Origin: Cinclus cinclus
Lineage: Eukaryota > Chordata > Aves > Passeriformes > Cinclidae
NCBI RefSeq assembly: GCF_963662255.1
Contig: NC_085056.1
Coordinates: 6,824,216-6,888,215, forward strand
Direction of reading: 5' to 3'
Length of the DNA stretch: 64,000 nucleotides
Below, piece by piece: positions 48,701-63,364 of the stretch. Each line of letters starts with the position of its first letter. Positions within the stretch are counted from its first letter, which is position 1. The position numbers and the translations under genes are program-made. The notes below the pieces were generated by a model. The model saw nothing but the letters and a program-made list of their open reading frames with translations, ran no database searches and was not told the origin of the DNA.

Positions 48701-51700
48701 CTGAATAATAGAAGACAGTTTTCTCCACTAGCATTAGAATGTATTGGTTTTGAGGCTTTTCCTTTTGAAATTCAGTGGGTTTTTTCTTAGTGTTTTGCAG
48801 ACCAGAAAGAATTTACAGACCTTCTTTGCCCATGGTGGTTCATTGATTCTTTGAATACAGCTTGTTTTTTAAACATGACAATCCCTGGCAGACCACCTCT
48901 GTTTTTCTTTAGCAATTTATATTTTACTATTGCTCATGCCAGTTCTTCTTGACTTTTTCAGAAAATGCAGTATTCTTTTAGAATTGCAGACCTACCTTGC
49001 TCCAATTCAGAATTGCTTAATTTTTTTAATTGATAGCAGCAAGATTACATGTATCCAGGTCTGAGAATGTGGTAAAGCATAACTTCTGGCTGAAGCTTTT
49101 TGTTCTTTCTCCATACTGCTGTGACAGTAGCTCACCTGCTCCAAAATGTCACTGGTGCTTTGTGTTTCACAGAAGGCAATCTCTTTATTAGTCTTGTTTT
49201 TCCAAGTTAAAAAAGAAGTGACTTTTCTTCAAGCTACCCCTCTGAGTAGTTCTGGTGGTGCCACATGAACAGAAAGATGGACCTTGTGCTGCAGCAAGCT
49301 GACAGAGAATCATGTGAAGGAAGCAGTAGGAGGAGGTTTCATCGAGACCAGTGGCAGACATGAATCTCTTAAGGACTGAGTTCCTCTTAGGAGTTATGGG
49401 CAGTGTTGGTGTGCTCATGCTGATCTCGCACCCATAGCTAAGGAAGGAGGGGTGAGTGTAGACAGAGACACCAAAGCTGGGACAAGCAATGGAAAAGAGT
49501 CTGTATTTTTGATTTTGTGGATTAAGAAGTCAGCCTGAGGCCACGTGACACTAGCTTTACTCAAGCTCACTCATGGCCCATGTGGAAGCTCTGTTCTCTG
49601 CCTTTTGGGTGCAGCTTTCTCTTTGGTGCTGCTGCTCACTGGGTCCTGCAGCTTGTCCTGCTCTTGGTGCAGTCTGCCCAAGTGCCAAAGCAGATATGTG
49701 CAAAACAGTGACCAGGGATGCCCTGGTACCTTGAGGGATGAGATGTATAGGGATTGTAGTGAGAGATGTGTAGAGGGATGGAATTTACTCTTTACATGTC
49801 CAAGTGCAGCCTGGCAAAGGTATTGGAGAATTTTGTTTTGATGTCTCTGCAAAAGGCCCCTGTGGAGATTCAGTTCACTTCAGCAGTGTCAGCATATACC
49901 TGTTGAAGACAGAATTGCTGGACGCAGCTTTTGTGCACTGTATTGGGTTTCTGCTTCAGCACTGACTTGCTGGGTGGTATTTGGGGTGGGGATAAATTCT
50001 CTGGTACGAGCAGATTGCAAGAAATAGAGTGAATAATGTGAATTAAGTATTACACTGTGTGCTGGTAGCTCAGCTTTACCCCTGTGCTTTTGTGGAGAAG
50101 CTGTTAATGAAATGGACCATGATGTTCTTAAGTGGATGTGAGGAGGTAAGTTTGGTTTGAAGTGACAAAGGCAAGGAAATTAATTAGCTTAAGGAAATTA
50201 TCTCCTTTTCCATAGGGAATTAAGGTGGAATATCCAGTAATGCACTTATACAATAGTAACTTTCAGCAGGTGCCTTTGAAAGGACAGGTGTGCCACAGTC
50301 TTAGGAGCTTTCTAGTTTATTGAAACTTCTTTTATCTGGCATTATATGAAGTGAATATTCTTATTTCTGTAACTCTGGACAGATTTGAGTGAAGCACGGA
50401 TGGATTTGACTGGATGGCTCTGAAGCACCTCTATGTTGTGTTAGTGTTTGACAGCATCAGAACCTGTGCTTTCCTCATAGGTTTGCAATAGATCTTAAAG
50501 CCTTTTATATTATATTTGTCTCATTAAAATACTGTACTGGTAAGTGTACCAATACAGTCTTACATGGGTTGTGTCTCACTGAAAGGGACTGGACTTGACA
50601 CAGATCATTCCCATCTTGTTCTTTCTTTAGGTACATCTCTAAGCTTCTTACATCTGTAATGACAGGCAGAAAACAGAAAACACAGGACAGCATGGAGGAA
50701 AAGGTGACAAATCAGAAAAGGAAAATAAACCTTTCCAGGAAGAATGAGTGCTCAGCAAAACCATATATGAATGGCACAGGAAAGAGAATAAGGTTGTAGC
50801 AAACAAAAAAAAATTAGTCAAGGATCATTAATTTCAACCATATTTTTTTAGCTTGTTCTCATTTCTAACAAAATCAACATTATAACTGGTCAAATTTATG
50901 CTGTTTTTATTTATTTAATAGTATTTTACTGATCAAAATACAAATACTTTTTTTTAGGAGGAGATAGCAAGCTAACATACTAATTTTTAGATCTAGGAAC
51001 CGTAATTCTACTTTCCATGTTTCAAATAAGCATTCCTTCATTCCTTGCAGTCTCTAAGGCTTTCTCACAGTTTCAGGATTGAACAGAAGGCATCTGGTGC
51101 TTGAGTGAGGCTGTTGTGCCTTGAGGGACTAAATGAGGTGCAGTGCTGGCATGCAGCTTGATCTTGGGTTTGTGTGATGGTGCAGGGAGCTGCTAAGGGT
51201 AAATGCACACCTTGTGTGTGGAGAGGTTTAATATGGCAATAGGTGACTTACTTTAGCTTCATAAAAATGAGCTGGTGGTTATTTTGTTGTCCTCAACTTC
51301 AGTGTTAGATGTGTGACTGCTGAGCATCAATACTGTCAACTAGATTTGCCCTTAATGTTTAGGAATATCTGATAGTGATGTAACATGATGTGTTGAAAGT
51401 TGAAGCTATGTTGATCCATAAAAAGTGATTTTCACCTGTGCTGATTGTTGGCTCCACTGCAGCCATCCAAAACTACACACTTCTAGGTCTGGAATGAAAA
51501 CTGCAGGCATCAAACTTAAGTTCTACTATTTCTGGTTTCCAAACATGACATGAGTCCTACCTCTCAGCAGGGTGGGCATCACTCAGTTGCCAGGGAGTTG
51601 GTGCCATGGTTTTAAGGTGGTTTTTCTTCAGCCTAAAATCCCCTAACACAGCTGAAGTTATTTGATTTCTGCATCAACTCCAGGTTAGGCTGGTATGCAG

Positions 51701-53475
51701 CAATTATGGATGTGTAATCAATACAACCTTTTCAATAGTAAAGAACTAGGTTTAAGTTGTTTGGGAGGTGAGTGTGTTATTGGTTTGGGGTTTTTTTAAT
51801 ATCTGTTGTACTTGGGTGTTTTTTTAATTTGCGATGTGTTTTCCCAGAGGAGTGACCACACTGGGAAAACTCCTCCAGGCTGAGGTATGTACTGCAAGTA
51901 TCAGTGGAGTGCTCACGATGGTGACTAACACCAGATTGTAGATCTCTTTGGAGCAGTTGAAACAATAGTTCAAGACTTTGAATTTTCATGTTAGTGTGCA
52001 GGCTTGGTGAGTTTGATGTTGACTATACTGCCTAGGTGTCTGGTTGTGAAATAAGGATGTTTAAAGCTATGATAGCAGTTGTCCTTGGTAGTTGAATTTA
52101 CCACCCTGAAAACACAGATGCTACCTGCTGTCAGACCATTGATCTGATAAAAGAGATTTCCTCTTCTCTAAGTCTGGCCAAATTTGTGTGACCTTAAAAC
52201 TTCCAACCTAGAGTCTGAACCTGTTTCAGTTCCCATTTGTATGAGTAAAGGTCAGACAGCCAAAGGCCTAAAATATGAAAAGAGCATTCTTGTCCAGCTG
52301 TGAACAGAAATCTGGGCCTGGGAGTACCCTCTGTGGAGATCTTGGGGGAATATGTGTTTTGCTTCTCTTAGGAATTTGTCAAGTCTTATACAGGTGTGTG
52401 AGTAATTGACAGCTAAAGAAAGCCAAAATAACTATTATTGTCCTGTGTCCTAAAACAGAATTTCATGTCTTTCCAGGCTTGAAGTGCAATTTAAACCTGT
52501 AACTCCAAGGTTCCTGGACAGGGAGTGCAAAGAGGGACTAGTGGCTGACAGATCTAGATGTTAAGCAAGTATAGTTTGCTTGAAGTGAACTCAGGTCTTA
52601 AAATATAATGTAGTGGGGTTTGAGTACAGCATTTTTGTGTTTTGAATTTCAGCACAATTCTTCAGACTTTCAGAGAGAGATCAGGATAAATGAAAATGAA
52701 TTTGTGTTCTTGAAAAATGTAGTCTTGTGATAAAGCCATCAGTTTGGGCCTGTCTAGACTGCTGTGCATGCTCTGTGCTTAATCCCTCTGGAATAGAGCG
52801 ACTTGTGTTCAGAAGTGTGGGATGCCTTCAGCACCTTCACTAGGAACAGCAGATTCTCACCACTATTAAAAATCATGGTTTGTATCTTAAAGTTATTACT
52901 GGTTCAAAGATAGAGTCGACTTCAGCCTCGTTGACAGAAGAGGATGGGTAGTAAGCTTGTGTTAAACAATGAGCTAGTGAATTAATTCTTATGTGCCATT
53001 GACAGGACACTCTTAGAATGGCCTGTGGATGGTGAAATACCTAAGGAGCTAAATACATGAAACGTGTAAGCCACTTGCAAACAATCCATGTTAACAGGTC
53101 AGTTGTTTACAGTATATGAGATCAAGTTGAAACAGCAAGCATTTGCCAGCTTGTTTAGGTGGTGTAACTTCTGAAATATCTGAAGACAGGGTGCTAACAC
53201 TCAGTTTTGTTCTTGTTCTCCACTTCTGTACATGAGATGTGACCTCACACTGAAATAGCACTACTAATCAAATCTATAATTATAAATTAAGCCATTCAGT
53301 ATACAAGACTTTTATTTGCAAGTCTGGGGGTACAGAGGTGAGTTTGTGCTACTTATCCCAAAGAAAAATTCAGGCCAGTTGAGAGGATCTGTGTTTCTCC
53401 ATGCTAATACTCGAGCCAGGTGTTAACACTTATTCCTGTGATCTTTCTGATTATTCTGTGTGTTTTGTTTTATAG
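45180..53475 (+). other. NUTF2 intron 1
   Basis: An 8.3-kb AT-rich intron with no coding exon recognised. It includes a possible old CR1 fragment near 47.8-48.0 kb and a T run at about 46,908-46,923. Open frames are short and unlike known proteins. Confidence 0.5.
47910..47985 (+). mobile_element. Possible old CR1 internal fragment
   Basis: AGGATGGAGCCAGGCTTTTCTCAGGG followed by a GGCAGG...AGGATACAAGGGG block resembles the middle of the CR1 3' region. The match is short and eroded. Confidence 0.3.
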
Positions 53476-53501
53476 TCACTGGCTCTGGTTGAGGATTCAG
53501 A

Positions 53502-56500
53502 ATGGGAGACAAGCCTATTTGGGAGCAGATTGGATCCAGCTTTGTACAACATTATTACCAGCTTTTTGATGCAGACAGGACTCAGTTAGGAGCAATATAC
53601 GTAAGTATCCACAGAAAGGGAGCTGGGGTTCTGTCCTGTTGTTTGTCTGGGATTCCCTGTTTTGATGCGTGAGAATACACAGGGTGGGCTAATGGGCTTT
53701 ATCCTGACTCCAAAATGGCAGTCAGTGCAATCACACTCACTTTTATTTACTGCTTTCTTTTGCTGCTTCCTTTCTGGTTTGAGCTTTGTTTGCCTTACAG
53801 GCAGTCAAACTCACAAAAGCCCTGTTTAGCTGTAGGCAGTGATTTTTTTTTTTTTGAGGGGTTTGATGATAATCCTGTGATTAATTGCACTGTTAAAGCA
53901 AACATTCTAGTTTTAGTTTGCCATTAATTTACAGGCATGGATTTGCTTGGATCCCTCTTGAAGTGGGATGTAATTTAAGTTCTACCCTGTGTTTAGCAGT
54001 TCTTGCAGGTGTTTCTTCGACCTCGTGCTATATTAATCCTCTGAACATTAAAATATATTTACAGTTTTAAATCCAGTTTAAACATGTAGAATAACATGTT
54101 AAGTGAATGTAAATTTAGTTTAAATTTCTTCAACTATTAGTTTTTGATTTTTGCTTCTTGTTTGGGGTGAAGTAGATTTGGATGCCAGAATTAAAAAACT
54201 ATAGCTAACAAACCAAAGGAACATCAGCTTTTAGTTTTGGGGGAAGATTCCTCCAGAGCATACAACATACTTTGTGTATGGAGCTGACTGCTGATGGTGA
54301 AGAATGCTGCTGGGTGGCTGAGGAGATCTAGCAAGACGTTCAAGGCTGACAAGACTTCTAGCAGTGTATCCTGTTTTTCTGGCTGATTTTTCATCTGCTG
54401 GATGAGCTGTGTGAAGTTTTAGGAAGCTCTTGGGGATTTAAATTCTCAACAACCTCCTTACATCTTCTTTACCTTAGCTCCTGCCCTCTGACACCCCTCT
54501 TTATACCTCAGCAATATCCAGCAGCACTGATACCATTTGCTCTTAGGATTGTTGTGTATTTGCTACCTGCCAGATTGTTAGTTTACTTTGCTCAGGAAGC
54601 TGTTTACAGAGCCTAGAGAGGAAGAAAACCAAGCAGTTTGTGTTCTAACCATAGCTCTAAATAAGGAGGCTCTTAGTAGTTTATATTTTGTTACCAAAAT
54701 ACATTCAGTCCTTAAAATGGTGGTAAGCACAATCTAATTTAAATTCCTGGAGACAGGGCATTCCACACAGTGAACTCCTGGCCCTTTTTTCACTCTTAGG
54801 GTCTTTCTGCCTTCCATCATCAATGAAGAGTTCTGTGCACATGTAATTGGGAACACTATTATGCAGGTCACTGATGTGTGTTGTTTGGTGGAGTTCCTGA
54901 ACTGTGGAGACTGGGACCACCCTGTTTTGCATGGCTGAAATGTACCAAGATCACAATTTGTCTAAATTTGGGGAGATTCTGTAGAAATGGGCTTTTAATG
55001 ATAAGCTTTTTCCCTTCAAGGACCCTGGGGTAGCAAACAAATTTTACAGCATGCAGGAATGCAGCAGGGAGCTCTTAGATTTGGTTTGCATTTGTGTATC
55101 ACTACTTCCACAACAAGATTCAGTTTATCTTTAGTGATGTAATCCAAGTCAATTAAGACTTTTGTCACCTATTCCAGGTAGGGATCTGATCAGTCACTTT
55201 TGGATTGCTTGAGTTAGGTGAGTTGGAGCATACCCTGGTGTAACCCATGTTGTCAGTTTTCTTCATATGTTTTTCCACATGCTTGACTTTGTCTGTAGAA
55301 TTTTTAAATTTTTTTTATCCTTTAGATTTTCTTCTGAAATCTAACTTTTATTCAAAGGCAGGAACTCTTTTTGCTGGTAGACTTATAATAATAATGAAAT
55401 TTAGTCTACTTAATTTTTTAGTTGATTGTTCCAAACTTCTTCAGTTGATTTTCTGGTTTCTTTCTATGTCCCTTTTCAAAGGTAGAGTCTGAGGATTTAT
55501 GCTAAATAAACAAAGTCTCTTACCAGGATTGCTGAAGGGTTACCTAAGTTGATGACATTTTTCTTTTTCCCCCAGATTGATGCATCATGCCTTACGTGGG
55601 AAGGACAGCAGTTCCAGGGCAAAGCAGCCATTGTTGAAAAACTCACTGTAAGTCTGTAATCCTTACTGGATGTTTTGGGAAACAGTTATGAAGATTAGCA
55701 GATAATTGCTTCTGAAAATTTGAGTTAGACTTAAGGAGTTCAAAAATCTTGAACTCGTGCTTCCAGCTTAGATCTTCAAGAAATGTTATGAATTACTGCT
55801 GTGTAGTGGGTTATTCCACTGACGGCTCTAATGGTGGAATATTAATTGACTCCATAGTTTGCAAGGTTATTTTGTGACTGCAATTGTATTTGACATTATT
55901 GATTTATTTTTTTTAAAAGGTCTAATGCATAAGCTGCCTCTGATCTAGAGGAGTGAAAGGTGCCTTTGCTCTTTTAAGGCATGCCAAGGAAGAAGCAATA
56001 GCAAACCTGTTACTTGGATCTGTCTGTGATAAAGGCTAGACACATTACAGCAAGGAACAGCTTGTTTTCTGATACGTAAACTGCAAATAAGTTCTATAGT
56101 GGAGAAGCTGACTTATCCTCAATCAGATTTGTCAGCAGTTCAGATACGAGCAGGTATGGTTCAGGACTTTGAAACATGTATTTGCTCTTCAGCAAGTGAG
56201 AGGACACTGGAATTCCATGTTCATTCAGTTAAACTAAAATAATTTCTATCTTCTTGAGTAAATCCATGCTTCTGTTATAAAACTGGGGGTGCTTGCAAGC
56301 TGTCATGAGACTAGAAAGTTTGTTTCTCTTGCAAGATATGCAGAGGACGTGCTTTTTAGGTCACCAGACAGTCTGCTCTGAGTATGGTATTTCAGACATT
56401 TTTATTACACACTGAGAAGAAAAATAATTGTAACTTGACACTTAGCTTATTGCACAGCTACTGCTCCTGTGTTTTGAAATTGCTTCTTTCACTGAAGACA

Positions 56501-59500
56501 TCTTTAACTGTAAAAACTGAGGTTTGCCCTCAGGTCTGTGCTTCAGGTACCTGTGTTGCCTTTGAGAAAGCTGCACATCTCATAAACAGCAGCAACTGCT
56601 TGCTTGTAGGTGAGGAGATTCCCAGGCTCCAGGGTTGCTTGTTTCTGTACTCAGTGTTCTTTAGACTTTTGGGCTTGCAGCCACTTAGATACCCAACCAG
56701 CCAAGCATTTGCTTGGCCACAGTGTCTGATTGCTGCCTTGGATTCAGCCCAGTGCAGATCCAGCCCCTTTCCCACTACTCATCTTTACCTTCCCTGTCTC
56801 TGGTGCAAGGTGGACTTTTTGGATTTATGTGCCTGCTGCAGTCATAATTGGTGAGTGAACACACAGTACTCTGCTTTAGGGGAATTTTTTCTGGCTTGTA
56901 TCCATCTGTTTTCAAGTAAGGAGGAAATGCACTGAAGTTACTGTGCCCTTCCACCACCGTGGCTCGTTATGGGCTGTATCAGCTTACAGTGACTCTAATG
57001 TTGTTCAGCATTCCTCTGTCAGCACTGAGCTGCCCGGGCTCCCTTTGCTGTGTCAGCTTCATATGCTCACCTACTCTGCTTTTGGAGCTGCTTAGTCAAT
57101 TCAGCACATCCCTGAAAGTTTGACACTGAAATTCTTTCGCACTTCTGCGGTCTTGCATCCTTCAGTGCCTGGCTGGTGAACTGATGTAAGCACAGAGGTG
57201 GCATTTTCTTTTAGATCAGTTTCTTTGCTGTGTGACAGCAGTGGCATGGCACCTTTTCCATCTGCTAATATAGTAGGGCAAGGTTGTATGGGCAATGCTC
57301 TTCAGGCCTGGCACATCTGTACCTTGTTACAGTGTGGGAGTTGACACTTGTTCCTTCTGTCCTAATTGGTGCTGGACTTGTTTCACAGAGTGCCTGTGCT
57401 AATTAGCGGCAGCCTGATTTACACTGAGTATTTTGAGATAAAAATTAAATAGTTCTGTTTAAGTATACTGGACCAAGAAGGAAGCTGAGACAGATATTTT
57501 TGCTTTCAGCAGTGAGTTTATGCTAGCTACTCAGCTTTATTTTTGCCTAATTTCTCTTACCTGACTTCAAGGAGATTCCATAATTTTCATAAAGAAAGAC
57601 CATTTTGTAGTGAAGGATCATTTCTAATGTCAGATGATGGTAAAAAAACTTGCTGGTTATGTGGCTCCATGCTTTTTAGACACTTTTATTGTACTTTTCA
57701 TACCACAAAATCCTTCAGTCCAGTACAGATGGATGTCTATAAGCAGCTATCCTTCTGAGGTAGCCTCTGCCTATCCTAAAAATCTGATCTTTTCTGTCGC
57801 CTACATTCCTACTAGGCTAGCCAGCTATTTGGGGTCCTTTCCTCTGAAGAGGACTGTCATAAATTCTCAGGGGTTGGAAAAGATGTCCAAGATAGAGTCC
57901 AAGCTTTTGACTGAACACCACCTTGTTAACTGAACCATGGGACTTAAGTGCAGTGTCCAGTTGTTTCTTGAACACTTCCAGGGATGCTGACTCCACCACT
58001 TCCCTGGGCAGCCCATTCCAATGCTTAACCTTTTTAGTCAAGAAATTCTTCCTGATGTCCAACCTGAACCTCCTCTGATGCAGCTTGATGTCATGTCTTC
58101 TTGTCCTGTGGAAACAAATACTTGAAAAGGCCACTGTCTTACCCAGCCTTGTCTTTGGTTCTTTGTCACCATTTTGCAGAGCTCTTGATTCCAAGACCTT
58201 TCCTTCCTCCCTGGACACAGTTGTATTCATTCCTCTTCATCCCTCTGCCTTTTCAAGAGAATCTTTTTTGCAGGGCTTGTGCTGAGATGGGACTAGGCTT
58301 TGGAGTACCCTTTTGTCAAAGGAGCTTTCCAGCCTATGCTCGTGCAGGCTGTGTGGGCATTTTTGCACATTCAGGTTCTGGATGGTTACCCTGAAAAAAC
58401 AGTCTGCTGGTCATTCAGAAAAGAAGGCTCTGGATTTGTCTTGTTACTAAATGTCTATTCCATATTACAAAGCAGTCAGTTCACTTTGCACTTCCACTTG
58501 GTTGGGATTGCACTCCCAGCCAAGAGGAAGCACTGCAGGCTGTGTTCTTGAATAGTGTCCCTCTAATTAGAGGGCTGCTCACTACACTTCATTTGCTTCC
58601 TCAGGTCCTGATCCTTCCACAGTGTGTTCTCTATTATCTAGGGAAGTCAGCTTCCTGGAATTCTTCCTTGAGCATTAGGCTTGTAGAGCCAAGACTGTAC
58701 CTCATATCCGTTACTGCAGGACTCGTGTCTCTACCTAGGCCTTCTAGGAGGTCTTTGAGGCTCCTTCCACTAGAGTGAAATGCAGAACTTGAAGTATGCA
58801 TTTGGATCTGTTTCAACCTGTTTCCAAATCAGGGAAATGCAGCAAAGGCATCCAACTGCCACCTGAATGGCCACATGCTGCCATCCTGTGCAGTTCTTGG
58901 TCTTTAAGTATCTCCCACATGGTCACCCAGAGCTCCATCCATGCTGAACTGCTACTAAAGCACCTAGCAGTAATGCTTTTGGGAGAACAGTCCCAAAATT
59001 GCATTTCTCAGATATTTCACGTTCACTGCTTGGAATTGTCCATGTTGGAATGTGAATGTGGTCTAAGTTGAAAGACAGGAATTACTCTCTACTCCCTGGT
59101 GTTTCTCAAGAATTCCTTGTAGACATATCTCCAGACATACTGACATTGACTACCTGAGTGTTAAGGGAATTAAAAAGGGGAAGGGTAGATATGTGGATTT
59201 CAAATCTTGAGGACTTCTTCACTTTTCCATTCATAGCCACTTTAACAAAGAAGCAAATTCAGACTTGTTTGGTAAACCTCAAGTATTAGATGATAAAATC
59301 TTTTAACACTGTTCAGAGCAGAGGTTTATTCCTTCATTGTAAGAGCTTTGAGCTTACAGATGATCTGAAGCTTTTCAGGCAGTGCAATTAGAGTAGGAAA
59401 AGGTACCATTTACTGTGTATTGTGACATTATTTCCTCTTTTGGTGCTTGAAAAACATACCTGTTAAAATTTACCCCCTATGAGTAGTGCCCACATTTGCA

Positions 59501-62500
59501 ATAGTTCTCTGTGCAGTACTGTCACAATAGTATAACACTTCATAATGTTGGATTTGCTCAATCTTTGTTTTGTAAGATAAATAATTCAATTACTGTACAC
59601 TTCCTTACTTTGGTTTCTTTTCATTGCAGAGCCTCCCTTTCCAAAAAATACAACACAGCATCACAGCACAAGACCACCAACCTACACCTGATAGCTGTAT
59701 ACTCAGTATGGTAGTGGGACAGCTTAAGGTAAACTCTTTCCATTATAGGTTAATGGGTGCTTATGTCTTTAGAATCCTTTTGCAGGATTCTAAATAATCT
59801 GATTTCTGAATATATTTAAATGCTGTCTTGGGTGGGGAAGGAGCAGGGGTAAGCTTGCATTGGGATATTGTTCCTCTGCTGTTCAAGACTGTCAAGAAGT
59901 GCTCCTTCCTTCAGACACCTAGTGCTAGGTAAACCACCTGTAATTTGACAGTCACGTTCTGCCAAACAAAGTATTGTGGATTTTATTGTGCAGACGAATA
60001 TCATGTGGGTTCTAGAGGCATCAGTATTTCTCTTACCCTGATGCAGTAAGGTTTTGGTGTCCTCTGTTGCATTTAAAAGCATTGTCACCATGTTCTTAGA
60101 CAACTTAAGCACATCTAGTTTAACATCCTCCTTGATGCAGTGTTTGCATTGAGCTCTGATTTAGCAGACTTCATTTTGTTAACTGATCACCCTTCAGTGA
60201 GTCCATACTTTTTCTTCACTGTTGTAGGACACAAGAATGCAATCCTGGTGTTAGTACAGTCCAGTACCTCTGTTATCAAAAGTGGTTCAGCAATGGGAAC
60301 ATTGCCTCTGAGATCAGTCACTTACTGTTGAAACAGCTGCTTCTTGTGAAGAATCAGATGATTTTTCAGGCTTAGTACCATATTGCTCTGTGAGTGATAC
60401 TAGTGAACTGTGTAAACTTACCCACTCTGTCAATATAACAGGGCCACATACTTGTAAATTAATGAAGCTGTTTATGAATGAAAGACATTGTCCTGGAATT
60501 TGCAAAAAATACTCTGTAAAGTCAGCTGCAGGCAGAACTTGCTCGCAGTGGGTGGTGTTAGTTTAAAAAATGTGAAATTATGTAGCAGTAGTTAAAAGTT
60601 ATCAGAGTTCCTTTGGTCCAGCCATGCTGTGAAGTCAGGCCTCTGATGCCATCCAATCTTTAGAGTTACCTGCACCCGCTGTGTTTTAAGATAACTGTTT
60701 AGATTTCTTTTTCCTGCTAACTTGATGGCACCTATAGTATCAAAGCATTCAGACTTCCACTGACACTGTTTGCTAAGCAGACGTAGGACTGAATGCTTGA
60801 ATCTGCTTACTAAGCTTTTCTCTTTGTTTTTGAGAAGAGCAGTGCCCAGTGTAATGCATCCACTGCTAACCCTAACATAGGCAGCTTTGGCTCTCATAAA
60901 AGTTGCTCCTGCTTCCTAGCTGCGAGTTGGATTCCAGCTTTTTTGTTGCTCAGTCCCACCTGCACACACTCCATGTAAAAGCAGCCACACGTGACCATGA
61001 AAATCACTGAAGTAAAGGACAGACATGCTGACCTCTTCAGCCTTGCTCTTGGGTGTGCACAAAATTCTGTGATGTGATGAAGACCTTTTGACTCAATGTC
61101 TTGGGACAGTGGTATCTGCACCTGGTTTTGCACAGTCTTTTTTTAAGGTTATTGCATAATTATCAAGCAGATCACAGCTTGCAACAGTGGTTGTATTGGA
61201 TCCTGTGGGAAGATACCAAGTTCTAAAAGATTCTGTAAAGCTATTGGGTTTTCTTAAACCATAATTCATTAATATGGAGGGACTGTAAATGCAGTCTGGG
61301 AGCTTCCCATGAATACCATGACTTGGAGTAGTATTTTTTGATGTATTTTTTTTTAAATATTTTTTAATTTCAGCTAGGAATTACTCAGTATAATTTGTGA
61401 ATCATATGTTAGAGCATCCACGTACTGGGTAAATGTAAGCCTGCTGTTGTGATCAAATCCAACTTGCTTGTGAATTTTTAGTAGGTGAGGAAATGTTTTT
61501 CCACTCTTCACTTTTATGTGTCTCAAACCTTAGCTTTAAAAATCACATCTTCATCCCTGGGAATGCTGCTTTTCACAGAACAAGTGTCCAGAAAGTCAAA
61601 GTCAACTTACAACTTTACCTTCATGCTTCTGCCCTGTGTGATATTTATAGAGGTGGAGAAATGAAATATCAGGAACAGTCTGTGGCATGAATGAACCTGG
61701 CTGTCATATGTAGTGAGTGCTTTTTTTCTCATGCCAATTCACACATGTTCATAGCCATTTTACTGCATCTCAGTGCTGCTCTGTGTACAATACACTAACT
61801 GAGAACAAGAACTGGGTGCAAGGTCGTGCATTTAACAAGTGGCTCACATGTAGCTCCACTTGAGCAGGGAACACTATAACAGGCAAACATGGAGCTGTGT
61901 ACTCACTGTTATTTAAAGCTGCCTTAGTGGTGTGGCTGTTCAGCCTGCATATGTTGTTCTTGAGGAAAGCTGTAAGAAAATTCTGCACAAGGAAGGGCAC
62001 TTCCAAGACCACCAGTATCATGTAATGTACCAGTATGAGCTATAAATTTTTTTTTAAAAACCCCTTTTGCAGCAGAATAATTACTTGCACTGAGGGATCT
62101 GGGCACAACAGCTGCTTTGAGAAGATGGTGCAGAGTTAACAGAGCATCTAAATAGGTGAATGTCATTAGCAGGGATCTAACTCACTGGCTAAAGCAGTGC
62201 AGTAATTGCTTTCAAAGATCCTCTTAAATGGATGTTGATAGGTTTTAATGTTTGGGTGGGGCTATCCTTTTGTAGAGGTATAATAAATATACATCCACTT
62301 ATTCTAAGCATATTGGTTTTTATTGCTGTTCATTGTCTGAGTGCTGCTTGCTTGCTTCAACTAGGAGGAGTAAGCATCAGTTTAAGCCTTTAGGAGTGAA
62401 TTCCTTTTGGTGTGGCCCTGCTTTGCCAGTGTTCATCCAGAATGTCACCCAGTATCTTCAGTGTGCTTCACCTACTAATGTATTTCTCCTGTCATGCTCA

Positions 62501-62612
62501 GGCAGATGATGACCAAGTTCTAGGCTTCCACCAAACCTTTTTGTTGAAAAATTTTCAAGGTGCCTGGGTATGCACCAACGAAGTCTTCAGGCTAGCCCTC
62601 CACAACGTTTAA
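53502..62612 (+). CDS. NUTF2: NUTF2, nuclear transport factor 2, complete
   Basis: NTF2 carries Ran-GDP into the nucleus, binding Ran and FxFG nucleoporins as a homodimer. Four coding exons, all with consensus splice sites: 53502-53600, 55576-55647, 59630-59728 and 62502-62612, giving 126 residues (human 127). Exons 1-3 are nearly identical to the mammalian protein (start [14 protein letters not shown]). Ran-contact acids E42, D92 and D94 are present, as is H66. The exon holding the start has 26 untranslated bases from 53476. The last exon is less conserved: it reads [12 protein letters not shown] and ends ALHNV, where mammals end ALHNFG. Expressed from a CpG island, consistent with a housekeeping role. 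Confidence 0.95.
57857..58115 (-). mobile_element. CR1 LINE 3' fragment in NUTF2 intron 3
   Basis: Reverse-oriented CR1. The plus strand reads GGGTTGGAAAAGATGTCCAAG, then CCTTGTTAACTGAACCATGG, CACTTCCAGGGATGCTGACTCCACCACTTCCCTGGGCAGCCCATTCCAATGC, and AAATTCTTCCTGATGTCCAACCTGAACCTCC. The minus frame retains a decayed end of the reverse transcriptase ([19 protein letters not shown]). Confidence 0.88.
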
Positions 62613-62857
62613 CCCTCTGCCTTACCTGTCTTCCAGTCCTCGCTGTCCTGGTTGAGTAAGGAGTGCTCTCTTCTCACCCTTCTGTCCCTTGAGCTTGGCT
62701 GAGAAGCATGGCTGTGGCTTGTGTGTTCTCAGAGCCATGTGGCAGATCTATGGCTCTCCCCAGAGTGTGATTCTTGAACTGACTGATGCAGAATTAATTG
62801 TGAATAACTAATTGTTATGCGGTGTTTCCTAGTCTTAAAAGGAAAAGGAAATTTGCA

Positions 62858-62863
62858 ATTAAA
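62858..62863 (+). terminator. Candidate NUTF2 poly(A) signal (ATTAAA)
   Basis: The common variant hexamer ATTAAA, 246 bases past the stop codon. A more distal signal beyond the window remains possible. Confidence 0.3.
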
Positions 62864-63364
62864 ATCACTGGATATTTTTGTAATGCATGCTGAACACTTA
62901 AAGCATTGCTTAAAGCCTGTTAAATAAGGCTTAATATGTGGAAGAACCTGCAGTCTCGAGTAATTAGCCATTCCTTTGAGGTAAGGGTTTGTTGCAGCCC
63001 TGCAGTTCAATCAATCAGCTGCTGGGGCTGCCGGTGATGAAGTAAAAACCTCTCTGACCAGGCAAGAGGAGAAAATCTGTGTAGCTAAACCTGAAATGCA
63101 AAGCAGTGTTGCATCTCAAACTCTGTCATGACTCAGTGCTCTGTGAGCTGAGGACTTCCTTTTGAGCCTGCAGGTCAGAAAGGATGTAGAAAAATTGAAA
63201 GGTCAAAAAGCTGCCAAGATTGTGGGCAATGAAGAGCTTGTGGAACTGGGAGAGAAGGTGGCTAAGGGCAATCTGCTTGAAATGACAGTGTAAAGTAACT
63301 GAGTACTTCCAACAACCTGAAAGCAAACTCTTCTCAGTGATGCCAGACAGTGTAACAAGGGACA

